From: Candidatus Uhrbacteria bacterium
GTDB taxonomy: Bacteria > Patescibacteriota > Patescibacteriia > 2-12-FULL-60-25
Assembly: GCA_023246415.1 (NCBI GenBank)
Contig: JAHFIK010000006.1
Span: 18,191 to 38,235 of the forward strand
Direction of reading: 5' to 3'
DNA: 20,045 nucleotides
Each line of letters starts with the position of its first letter. The first letter of the stretch is position 1. Positions 13,785-19,799 of this stretch are shown one piece after another. Below the pieces are notes generated by a model, which saw nothing but the letters and a program-made list of their open reading frames with translations, ran no database searches and was not told the origin of the DNA. Both the position numbers and the translations under genes were made by a program.

Positions 13785-13812
13785 ACGGACTACGCGCGGG
13801 TGCGTAGTCCGT
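13785..13812 (-). terminator. Second hairpin downstream of the signal-peptide protein gene
   Basis: Perfect 11-bp stem ACGGACTACGC (13785-13795) with 13802-13812, 6-nt loop; on the minus strand TTTCTGAT follows. Together with the stronger hairpin at 13716-13763 it forms a tandem terminator. Confidence 0.6.
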
Positions 13813-13855
13813 ATCAATGGATGAGGGTGAAATGGAGGACGTGCAGCGGGATCCG

Positions 13856-14749
13856 CTACTGACGCGTCTCGGGTCGCACGACCGTTGGACGACAGACCAT
13901 TCTGTTCCCTGTCAGCGTCTTGACCGTGATTCCTTGCGGACACAGACACGCGTTCATCTGATAGGTCACATTCGTTACGCATGGCTTCGCCGGACGAACA
14001 GGATTCGAAGGCGGACCACCCTTCGGCTTTTGAGGCGGCGTCGTCACTGGCTTCGTCTGAGGTGGGGGCGGCTTCTTCGGGAATGTGATCTCATACGGAA
14101 GGCAGTATCTCAATCCACCTTGCTCAACCATTCTCCCGTTAGGGCATGGCGTCTGCGTTGCTGCTGGCTGGGGATCGATGACAACGCCTGCATCTCCGGT
14201 CATCCCTCCAGATCCTCCTGCGCTAGATGATCCTGGTGAGGCATTCGACGGATCAACCCGTTTCGGTGCTCCGTATACGCAGTGGCCATCCACGAGCGGA
14301 ACGGACGAAATCAACGTCACTGAAATAATGCGACGGGCATAGGTATAATTTCCGCTGGTGACCCACGATTCCCCCGCTTTCAAACGCGCATCATAGTGCG
14401 GAGAGATCGTCCCCTTTGCCGTCTCTTTTTCCATCGCAATGGTCACGCAGAGTCCTTGATCCTGCGATGTGTTTCGAAGGTTGTACTTCCATTCACCGAC
14501 TCCATCCTTCTTATCAACCTGCGATGCACTCGGCTCCCGGAATTGAATCTCCACGGGAAAAAGCGGATCGGTCGTTGAAATACGTTGCCATGGTCCCCAT
14601 TGGCCCGGCTCCGCCTGCGCGGATGATGGAAACCAGACGAACGCGACGCCAAAGGCGAGGGCGAGCAGCGCCATGAGTGCGAAGAAACGAATGGCACATA
14701 ATTCTAAAAAAGAGACTTCTTTCGAGATCGGCTGTTCATGCGGTTCCAT
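13856..14749 (-). CDS. Exported Pro/Cys-rich protein, function unknown
   Basis: A 297-residue secreted or anchored protein with no family I recognise. A signal sequence with a hydrophobic core is at residues 20-42 and a likely cleavage site SSAQA-EP at about 46/47. Residues 50-160 look beta-rich (WGPWQRISTTDPLFPVEIQF, GESWVTSGNYTYARRIISV) and resemble a compact adhesion-like module. Gly/Ser (172-186) and Pro-rich (225-256) linkers follow. The C-terminal 40 residues contain CVTNVTYQMNACLC and a last Cys at 286, suggesting disulfides. The ATG at 14749 is preferred over the TTG at 14773: GGAGGA lies just before it and the promoter would start RNA at about 14779. The TAG stop begins a small palindrome, AGCGGATCCCGCT. 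Its overall architecture resembles the protein at 2839-4164. Confidence 0.78.
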   Translation of the reverse strand: MEPHEQPISKEVSFLELCAIRFFALMALLALAFGVAFVWFPSSAQAEPGQWGPWQRISTTDPLFPVEIQFREPSASQVDKKDGVGEWKYNLRNTSQDQGLCVTIAMEKETAKGTISPHYDARLKAGESWVTSGNYTYARRIISVTLISSVPLVDGHCVYGAPKRVDPSNASPGSSSAGGSGGMTGDAGVVIDPQPAATQTPCPNGRMVEQGGLRYCLPYEITFPKKPPPPQTKPVTTPPQKPKGGPPSNPVRPAKPCVTNVTYQMNACLCPQGITVKTLTGNRMVCRPTVVRPETRQ

Positions 14750-14785
14750 GAGTCCTCCATCTTCACCTGTCAAAGGTGCGAGCGG

Positions 14786-14813
14786 ACTCTAGCAAAACAG
14801 GGCAATGCGTCAA
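14786..14813 (-). promoter_or_regulatory. Promoter of the exported Pro/Cys-rich protein gene
   Basis: On the minus strand TTGACG, 16-bp spacer, extended -10 TGCTAGAGT. The -35 overlaps the stop codon of the RibL-like gene. The leader is about 30 nt with GGAGGA before the ATG. Confidence 0.6.
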
Positions 14814-15274
14814 GGTGTCACATTTTGTGTCTCGACCCGACAGGCGTTCAACAAAGAGCTGTGACATTCATCCGGACGATACGGCGCTAAAACGGTGGCA
14901 CGGCATGGAAACGGAAACGCCGGCAATGCATTTAGTAAATGGATCTGCATCGCATGCTGATCATATCCTAAGGCTACGAGATCCGGACGGTATTTGTGAA
15001 TCACTTCCCATCCTCCTTCGGTCTCATCTCCAGGAATAATTTCTTGCGCAAGCTCGCTCTGAATCAGCGCATTGATTCGCTCTGAACACGAACGTTGCGG
15101 AAGATGGTGCTTGAGTCGCATCACGGATTCATCGCGAGCGACGACGACAATCAGCCGTTCACCCAGTGCTTGTGCTTGATTCAAAAATGAGAGATGCCCG
15201 TCATGCAACCCATCAAAGACACCGAAGACCATGACGGTCCGGCATTTCCCTTGCTCTTCGTGTGATTCGATCAT
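14810..15274 (-). CDS. RibL-like nucleotidyltransferase (cytidylyltransferase/FAD synthase fold)
   Basis: A 154-residue HxGH-superfamily nucleotidyltransferase. MVFGVFDGLHDGHLSFLNQA holds the HxGH motif (HDGH, 24-27), followed by LIVVVARDESV (41-51), PQRSCSERINAL (59-70) and the DLVALGYDQ motif (98-106) typical of archaeal FAD synthase RibL and glycerol-3-phosphate cytidylyltransferases. These enzymes move an AMP or CMP from the triphosphate to a phosphorylated substrate; FMN adenylylation is the likeliest role but is unproven. The usual C-terminal ISST-type motif is not evident. The ATG at 15274 is chosen over the TTG at 15310 because a promoter (TTGCGT-17-TATAAC) lies across that TTG and places the RNA start at or next to the ATG, giving a leaderless mRNA. 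Confidence 0.85.
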   Translation of the reverse strand: MIESHEEQGKCRTVMVFGVFDGLHDGHLSFLNQAQALGERLIVVVARDESVMRLKHHLPQRSCSERINALIQSELAQEIIPGDETEGGWEVIHKYRPDLVALGYDQHAMQIHLLNALPAFPFPCRATVLAPYRPDECHSSLLNACRVETQNVTP

Positions 15275-15281
15275 CTGTCGC

Positions 15282-15310
15282 GTTATAACAGGATCCAGGG
15301 ATCGACGCAA
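15282..15310 (-). promoter_or_regulatory. Promoter for the RibL-like gene, leaderless
   Basis: On the minus strand TTGCGT (15305-15310), 17-bp spacer, TATAAC (15282-15287). Only seven bases separate the -10 from the ATG, so the transcript should start at the start codon. It has the same form as the promoter at 15532-15560. Confidence 0.65.
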
Positions 15311-15345
15311 CGCGCGGAATTTCTTGCGTTCTCATAGAACATGCA

Positions 15346-15373
15346 ACGAGTCGTTCCATTCGGAACGACTCGT
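15346..15373 (-). terminator. Hairpin downstream of the 34-residue peptide gene
   Basis: Perfect 12-bp stem ACGAGTCGTTCC (15346-15357) with 15362-15373, 4-nt loop. On the minus strand the tail is TGCATGTTCT, so the U-tract is weak. It separates the small peptide gene from the RibL-like gene promoter. Confidence 0.55.
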
Positions 15374-15401
15374 GAGCTCGCATGTCGATGCATGCGAAAC
15401 G

Positions 15402-15506
15402 TTATGGCCTGACCTTGAAGATAGCTGACATCTGTTTCGGAAAAAATTCGCAGGCAAGGCCAAACACGGAAAAGAACAGTAACAGCTGAAACACGAATCC
15501 CATCAT
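15402..15506 (-). CDS. Small membrane peptide, 34 residues
   Basis: A short gene supported by its signals rather than its length. On the minus strand a promoter TTGCGC-17-TATAAC (15532-15560) is followed by about 19 nt of leader, a strong GAAGGGAG ribosome site, and ATGATG at 15506. The peptide is MMGFVFQLLLFFSVFGLACEF... with a single hydrophobic helix (residues 3-18), one Cys, and a basic C-terminus ending FKVRP. It ends in TAA at 15402-15404 and is followed by a perfect 12-bp hairpin. Predicted topology is one membrane span. Family and function are unknown; single-span regulators of transporters or toxin-like peptides have this size. The second ATG (15503) is the alternative start. Confidence 0.62.
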   Translation of the reverse strand: MMGFVFQLLLFFSVFGLACEFFPKQMSAIFKVRP

Positions 15507-15531
15507 TAAACTCCCTTCGAGGTACCGTACG

Positions 15532-15560
15532 GTTATAAAACAAATAGCGATCTCGCGCAA
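15532..15560 (-). promoter_or_regulatory. Promoter of the 34-residue membrane peptide gene
   Basis: On the minus strand TTGCGC (15555-15560), 17-bp spacer, TATAAC (15532-15537). Confidence 0.6.
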
Positions 15561-15643
15561 GCAAAAAAATCATCGCATGGTCGCGCCACGCGAAACGACC
15601 GCTTCAGCCTAAAGGCCACAAATCTCCGCTTCGCTCCGATCAC

Positions 15644-15689
15644 GCACCACGTAAAAACAACAGCTGACGCTGTTGTTTTTACGTGGTGC
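15644..15689 (-). terminator. Terminator of tRNA-Leu, overlapping the tRNA 3' end
   Basis: Perfect 21-bp inverted repeat, arms 15644-15664 and 15669-15689, 4-nt loop, with T5 on the minus strand. The first six bases of the stem are the last six of the tRNA (GCACCA). Confidence 0.88.
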
Positions 15690-15770
15690 ACGAGAGAGGA
15701 CTTGAACCTCCACGGGGTTGCCCCCACCAGCACCTCAAGCTGGCGCGTATACCAATTCCGCCACCCGTGC
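15684..15770 (-). tRNA. tRNA-Leu (anticodon GAG)
   Basis: An 87-nt class II tRNA on the minus strand. Acceptor GCACGGG pairs with CTCGTGC (one G-T pair); anticodon stem CCAGC/GCTGG around loop TTGAGGT gives anticodon GAG (codon CTC, leucine); a long variable arm TGGGGGCAACCCCG is typical of tRNA-Leu; T-loop TTCAAGT; encoded CCA. Confidence 0.96.
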
Positions 15771-15802
15771 ATGTTCTATTGTTCGCCCCAGGAATAGCCC
15801 AA

Positions 15803-15837
15803 CTGGCTACTGCCTACTCGCTACGACCTTCTCTACT
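15803..15837. repeat. Heptamer array at the 3' end of the diacylglycerol-kinase-like gene
   Basis: Units CTGGCTA, CTGCCTA, CTCGCTA, CGACCTT, CTCTACT. The gene's TAG (15833-15835 on the minus strand) is in the last unit. No inverted arm is seen. Confidence 0.55.
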
Positions 15838-16669
15838 GGGCGGGCGTGAGCATATCAAACCTTGTCCGGTTCGGCAAGGCGCCAGAAACGCCCTCTAATC
15901 GCTTATTTCGGCCCGTAATCATCCTCAATTTCCCTGGGAGAATTCCGACCGAAAACCCGAACCCATTCAGTTGATGGCCGTCCACGAGCACATCCACTGG
16001 CTCCTCCGATTCAATACGTCCGTGCGACAAGAGGAGATGCGTGACCTGCTCTGTGCGCACCGGGCCTTTCGAAAAAGCGCGCCAGCCGGTCCGCTCCGGG
16101 CTCACCACCGGATCAATCGTCAAATCCAGCCACCCATCTTTGGCGCGTTGAATGACATCATCGGAATCCGTCATGCTGAGGTTTCGGAGCGTAATGGTCC
16201 CGGCAGATGCGGAACGAACCCGAAAGGCATTGCCCACATGGACAGACGCCGTCGTGTCCCGAATGACCGCTTCCGTTAAAAAATAGCGATCCGCAATTTT
16301 TCCAATATCAAGCGTTTCCACCCGGCGAGCCGACAGGACATCACACGCCGCATCCCCCATGGGAATCCCAAGGATACGGGCGATGCTGCACGGTTCCGCA
16401 ACCGGAATATATCCGATGATGATCGGGAGATCCGGAAGAAACCACATCACCTTCTGGAGCGTTCGGTCATTTCCAACGACCACAATCGTTTGCGCGCCGT
16501 CATGAACCAACTGCGCCACGAGTTCGCGTGCACTCCGAAAAATGGCGAGCCGCGATGTGCGGCCCTGAATCCCAAGAATCGATGTGCGTGTTTCCAAATT
16601 CGCCAACGGCTTCTGAAAGACGGCGTCCGAAAGGAAGTCGTCATACAGATACGCGTAGAGTCTGTTCAT
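15833..16669 (-). CDS. Degenerate diacylglycerol kinase/YegS-like protein
   Basis: A 278-residue protein whose layout follows the lipid kinase family: an N-terminal alpha/beta part with ARELVAQLVHDGAQTIVVVGNDRT (48-70), then PIIIGYIPVAEPCSIARILGIP (82-103), DIGKIADRYFL (121-131), and a C-terminal beta domain ending VDVLVDGHQLNGFGFSVGILPGKLRMITG (225-253). In active kinases the nucleotide-binding motif reads GGDGT and the next one PxGTGN; here they are GNDRT (66-70) and PVAEPCS (89-95), so both are broken. The protein is probably catalytically altered or a binding protein. The ATG at 16669 is chosen because upstream in-frame codons are translated repeat. It follows the bactofilin gene on the same strand across a heptamer hairpin. 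The TAG stop lies in a repeat array. Confidence 0.7.
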   Translation of the reverse strand: MNRLYAYLYDDFLSDAVFQKPLANLETRTSILGIQGRTSRLAIFRSARELVAQLVHDGAQTIVVVGNDRTLQKVMWFLPDLPIIIGYIPVAEPCSIARILGIPMGDAACDVLSARRVETLDIGKIADRYFLTEAVIRDTTASVHVGNAFRVRSASAGTITLRNLSMTDSDDVIQRAKDGWLDLTIDPVVSPERTGWRAFSKGPVRTEQVTHLLLSHGRIESEEPVDVLVDGHQLNGFGFSVGILPGKLRMITGRNKRLEGVSGALPNRTRFDMLTPAQ

Positions 16670-16675
16670 GAGCTT

Positions 16676-16748
16676 GGGCGTGGGGAGTAGGGAGTGGGGA
16701 GTAGGCCGAATCCGACCCACTTCCTACTTCCCACTTCCTACTTCCCTA
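16676..16748. repeat. Hairpin of GGAGTRG heptamer arrays between bactofilin and kinase-like genes
   Basis: Arms 16682-16705 and 16723-16746 pair at 21 of 24 positions, and every mismatch is G for A at the same place in successive 7-bp units. It fills the gap between the bactofilin TAG (16749-16751) and the kinase-like ATG. Confidence 0.8.
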
Positions 16749-17276
16749 CTATGACACCACCGCTTCTCCCTCCACTTTTAGCTCCTCATCTGTTGAGGCT
16801 GCCACTGGTTCGATTTTGATCTCCGTCTCTGGGATTGTGGCCGGAGGAACGGTCGCATCCGATTTTGGCTGACGGGTTCCGATTTCAACGCGACCATCAA
16901 TCACAGCCCCCGCTTCAACGCTGATGCGCTCGGCGACAATATCGCCCTTGATCCGGGCACCCGAGTGCAGGACGAGCTGGCGGGTGATGTGTAAATTGCC
17001 GTTGAGGACGCCTGAGATCACCGCTTCATCCGCGGTGACGTCTGCGGTGATCGTGGCCTCTGCCCCCACGGTCAGCGTCCCGGCGGCACTGATTTTTCCC
17101 TGAACATCGCCTTCAATCTGAACATCCCCCTGACTAGCAAAGTCCCCTTCGAGTTTGACCCCTTTTGCAATCAACGTTGCGGCATGCGGCCGATACGACG
17201 GCGCAGCAGCTGTTGGAGCCCGATAGACGGGGCTCTCTGCAACGTGTGGATCCATACGTTTTGGGATATTGAACAT
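16749..17276 (-). CDS. Bactofilin (polymer-forming cytoskeletal protein)
   Basis: A 175-residue bactofilin. Residues about 33-135 form the right-handed beta-helix that polymerises head-to-head into nucleotide-free filaments: TLIAKGVKLEGDFASQGDVQIEGDVQGKISAAGTLTVGAEATITADV and following turns show the regular G-x-I/V pattern. An N-terminal 30-residue tail with a Pro/Ala/Tyr-rich stretch may contact the membrane, and the C-terminal 40 residues are acidic and Pro-rich. Bactofilins scaffold cell-wall enzymes and cell shape. The ATG at 17276 is used; the 13 upstream in-frame codons have no ribosome site. The stop is TAG at the edge of the GGAGTRG element. The 53 bp upstream separate it from the TIR-bounded S23 segment. 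Confidence 0.92.
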   Translation of the reverse strand: MFNIPKRMDPHVAESPVYRAPTAAAPSYRPHAATLIAKGVKLEGDFASQGDVQIEGDVQGKISAAGTLTVGAEATITADVTADEAVISGVLNGNLHITRQLVLHSGARIKGDIVAERISVEAGAVIDGRVEIGTRQPKSDATVPPATIPETEIKIEPVAASTDEELKVEGEAVVS

Positions 17277-17329
17277 ATCGTAAGCACAGTACACAGGGAG
17301 GGAGGAACGCGTCAACGGGTTCGTTGCAC

Positions 17330-17361
17330 GTTCGTTGCGTCGTCCGTCGTCCGTCGTTGCG
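17330..17361. repeat. Left terminal inverted repeat of the S23 segment
   Basis: GTTCGTTGCG, then CGTCGTC-type heptamers, then GTTGCG. A partial extra copy of GTTCGTTGC lies immediately to its left. Confidence 0.9.
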
Positions 17362-17459
17362 TCGGTCCAGATGAAGAAGAATTTCGCTACGTATTGAGCA
17401 GTAATATCGATTCGGAACCACTTGACGTCAATATAAAAATGCGAGACTAACTACTACAT

Positions 17460-17837
17460 ATGAACGCTTCTCTAACATACGAAGACCTAGACGTCTGGCG
17501 CGTTGCGATGGATGTTGCGGAGTCCGTCTATCTGCTCACAAAATCATTCCCAATAGATGAACGCTTTGGACTCACTTCTCAAATGCGACGTGCCGCGGTC
17601 TCGATCCCATCAAATATTGCAGAAGGATATCGACGGAGATCTTTTGGATCTCAACTACAATTTTCACTTATCGCTTACGGCTCCGCCGCTGAACTTGAGA
17701 CGCAAATCAGAATCGCTGAACGACTCAAATATGGAACAGTCTCTATCCGTACAGAAACGAAACAGCTCATCAATCGAGTCCAGCGACTACTTAATCGATA
17801 TTGTTCATATCTAAAAAGCGAATCTTCTAAGAAATAA
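17460..17837 (+). CDS. Four-helix-bundle protein, S23 / 23S rRNA intervening-sequence family
   Basis: A 125-residue four-helix-bundle protein. The family signature is complete: YEDLDVWRVAMDVAESVYLLTKSFP (7-31), ERFGLTSQMRRAAVSIPSNIAEGYRR (34-59), then two further helices (QLQFSLIAYGSAAELETQIRIAERL and RTETKQLINRVQRLLNRY). It was first described from intervening sequences in 23S rRNA genes and is related to Avd of diversity-generating retroelements; a nucleic-acid-binding role is suspected. Here it is free-standing, on the opposite strand from its neighbours, without a clear ribosome site, and enclosed by perfect 32-bp inverted repeats. Base composition looks more AT-rich than the flanking genes, suggesting acquisition. 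Confidence 0.93.
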   Translation: MNASLTYEDLDVWRVAMDVAESVYLLTKSFPIDERFGLTSQMRRAAVSIPSNIAEGYRRRSFGSQLQFSLIAYGSAAELETQIRIAERLKYGTVSIRTETKQLINRVQRLLNRYCSYLKSESSKK

Positions 17838-17865
17838 ACGATGTCCGTTCGATTACCTGAACCGG

Positions 17866-17897
17866 CGCAACGACGGACGACGGACGACGCAACGAAC
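17866..17897. repeat. Right terminal inverted repeat of the S23 segment
   Basis: Exact inverted copy of 17330-17361; its outer end touches the argS TAG stop (17898-17900 on the minus strand). Confidence 0.9.
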
Positions 17898-19733
17898 CTA
17901 CATCTCTTCCGGGACCGGAATGCCTAACAGATCCATTCCCAAGCAGAGCGCCCGATGTGCAGCAACCACGAGTCTGAGCCGCGGAACCTTCTGATCCTCC
18001 GGTGCTTCAATCACTTTCACATCCCGATAAAACGCATTGGAAGCGCGGGCGGTTTCAACGCACCACTGGGCAATGAGCGATGGCTTGAGCTCTTTTGCGG
18101 CGCGTGGCACCACATCCTCAAACTGAGCAATCGCCATGGCAAGCCGTTTTTCTTGAACCGTATTAAGCATCCGGCAATCCAGCTCCGTTCCCCCCTCTTC
18201 CACCACGCCCGCTTTCTTCATAATCGACTGCAAACGAACGGCCGCGTACTGCACGTACGGTCCGGTATCCCCTTCGAAAGAAAGCGATTCCGCGAGATCA
18301 AACACAAACACCTTTTCAGAATCTTGTCGCAACATCCCAAACTTCATGGCCGCAAGCGCAAGTGACCACGCCACATACGTTAGCTGGCCTTCCTTCCAGG
18401 TGGCGTGCCGCTCCTTCGTCCGCTTCCACGCCTCGCGATAAATCTCATCCTTGAACGTTTGATACGTCACCACATTCCCTTCCCGACTCGACATTGCCCC
18501 GGACTTCAACGTGACGAATTCATACCCGATATGCTCCAGCGAGGCCGTGTACCCCATCATGCGCAGCGTTTCAAACAGCTGGCGGAAATAGAGCGACTGG
18601 CGATTATCGACGAGCATGATGCTCCGAGCCGCCCCTGGAAATTCCTTTGCTTTTAATCCTGCGAGCGCAAGATCTTTCGTAGCATACAAACTCGTCCCAT
18701 CCGATTTCCGAATGAGGAACACCCCCATCTTCTTCTCCTCCAGATCTACGATAATCGCGCCCTGATTTTCCTTCGCAATCCCTTTTGCGATCAGTTCGTC
18801 CACAATGCGTTGCCCCTCATCGACGACTTCACTCTCCAGATACTGGCGATCAATCTGAACGCCGAGCTCCTCAAACAATGTCGTGAATTCGGTCAACGAC
18901 CATCGGCGTGTCTCCATCCAGAGCTTCATCCAGGCATACTCATGCGATTCTAAGGCGCGCTGAACGGCGCTCAACACGGTCTTCGTCTCCGGATCGATTT
19001 CCGATTCCCGCGTGGATTCCGTATACAGCTGTCCGAGATAATTCCCGTTCTGCTGTTCTTTCGGAATGGATTCGAGAATCGCCTCCGCCTCCTCAATAGT
19101 CAGTCCCATCGCGGAATTCGGATTCGGTTCTGAAGGAGCCAGCGTCGGTGCGGATTTTCCGGACGTCGCCACTTTTCCAATCCCGTTTGCTCTCGCTTTG
19201 GTCACCAACCACCACAAACACTTCGACACGTGCGACCCAACATCCCCGTGATAGCTCATGGGAACAACCGTGAACCCGGAATGGCGAAGGATACGAACGA
19301 GCGACGATCCAAGGACCAGATTCCGAAGGTGTCCGACGTGCATTTCTTTATGCGTATTCGGCTGCGCGTATTCAAATAGCACCTTTGCGTTCTTCCCGAA
19401 ATCAGATGCGCCAAACTGCTCGGCGTCCAATGCGACTTCACTGATCACGCGATGCGCGAACTCGCCCGTCCGCAAGGTCACATTCACGAACGCCCCTTCA
19501 ACCGTGACCGATTCGACATTGCGGTTATCCGTTCCGAATTCATCCATCACCTGTTTTGCAACCTCCATGGGATTCCGCTTCAACTCTTTCGCGATGCGAA
19601 AACAGGGAACCGAAAGATCCCCGAGATCCGGACGCGGAGAAAGAACAACTTCATCCGCTGACACATGAACGCCGGTAATCGTGCTCACGCGTTGGGCGAT
19701 ATGGTCTTTGAGGGTGTGCCAAAAGGAGGACAT
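17898..19733 (-). CDS. argS: Arginyl-tRNA synthetase
   Basis: A 611-residue class I arginyl-tRNA synthetase, charging tRNA-Arg in the cytoplasm. The N-terminal Add1-like tRNA-recognition domain occupies about residues 1-110. The HIGH motif is in NTHKEMHVGHLRN (126-138), GDVGSHVSKCLWWL (163-176) follows, DGTSLYATKDLA is at 345-356 and the KMSKS equivalent is MSSREGN (414-420). The DALR anticodon-binding domain spans about 490-611, ending in GIPVPEEM. A linker insertion rich in Ala/Pro/Ser (about 184-210) is unusual. Start is ATG at 19733, without a Shine-Dalgarno sequence; the leader contains a TTACGGA-type repeat array. It lies downstream of tyrS on the same strand. Confidence 0.97.
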   Translation of the reverse strand: MSSFWHTLKDHIAQRVSTITGVHVSADEVVLSPRPDLGDLSVPCFRIAKELKRNPMEVAKQVMDEFGTDNRNVESVTVEGAFVNVTLRTGEFAHRVISEVALDAEQFGASDFGKNAKVLFEYAQPNTHKEMHVGHLRNLVLGSSLVRILRHSGFTVVPMSYHGDVGSHVSKCLWWLVTKARANGIGKVATSGKSAPTLAPSEPNPNSAMGLTIEEAEAILESIPKEQQNGNYLGQLYTESTRESEIDPETKTVLSAVQRALESHEYAWMKLWMETRRWSLTEFTTLFEELGVQIDRQYLESEVVDEGQRIVDELIAKGIAKENQGAIIVDLEEKKMGVFLIRKSDGTSLYATKDLALAGLKAKEFPGAARSIMLVDNRQSLYFRQLFETLRMMGYTASLEHIGYEFVTLKSGAMSSREGNVVTYQTFKDEIYREAWKRTKERHATWKEGQLTYVAWSLALAAMKFGMLRQDSEKVFVFDLAESLSFEGDTGPYVQYAAVRLQSIMKKAGVVEEGGTELDCRMLNTVQEKRLAMAIAQFEDVVPRAAKELKPSLIAQWCVETARASNAFYRDVKVIEAPEDQKVPRLRLVVAAHRALCLGMDLLGIPVPEEM

Positions 19734-19743
19734 GGGAAGTGAT

Positions 19744-19796
19744 TTACGAATTACGGATTAACGGATTGACGAACGACTGCTTCGATTCGTCAATCC
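19744..19796. repeat. TTACGGA/TTGACGAA repeat array with 11-bp hairpin between tyrS and argS
   Basis: Left units TTACGAA, TTACGGA, TTAACGGA, TTGACGAA. GGATTGACGAA (19763-19773) and its exact complement (19786-19796) enclose 12 nt. It shares ACGAATTACGGATT with the complement of 10620-10649. It begins within 10 bp of the argS ATG and ends 3 bp from the tyrS TAA. Confidence 0.75.
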
Positions 19797-19799
19797 AAT

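Larger units (their letters stand above)
17330..17897. mobile_element. 568-bp segment bounded by perfect 32-bp inverted repeats, carrying an S23 gene
   Basis: Arms 17330-17361 and 17866-17897 are exact inverted copies (32 of 32) made of CGTCGTC heptamers flanked by GTTCGTTG and GTTGCG. The enclosed DNA holds one gene (17460-17837) and looks more AT-rich than its neighbours. The right end abuts the argS TAG. No target-site duplication is apparent and there is no transposase, so mobility is an inference; it would be non-autonomous. Confidence 0.6.

Noticed and set aside
17330..17897. Insertion sequence with transposase
   Set aside because: The only gene inside is a 125-residue four-helix-bundle protein; no transposase and no target duplication are visible, so only a non-autonomous element can be proposed.
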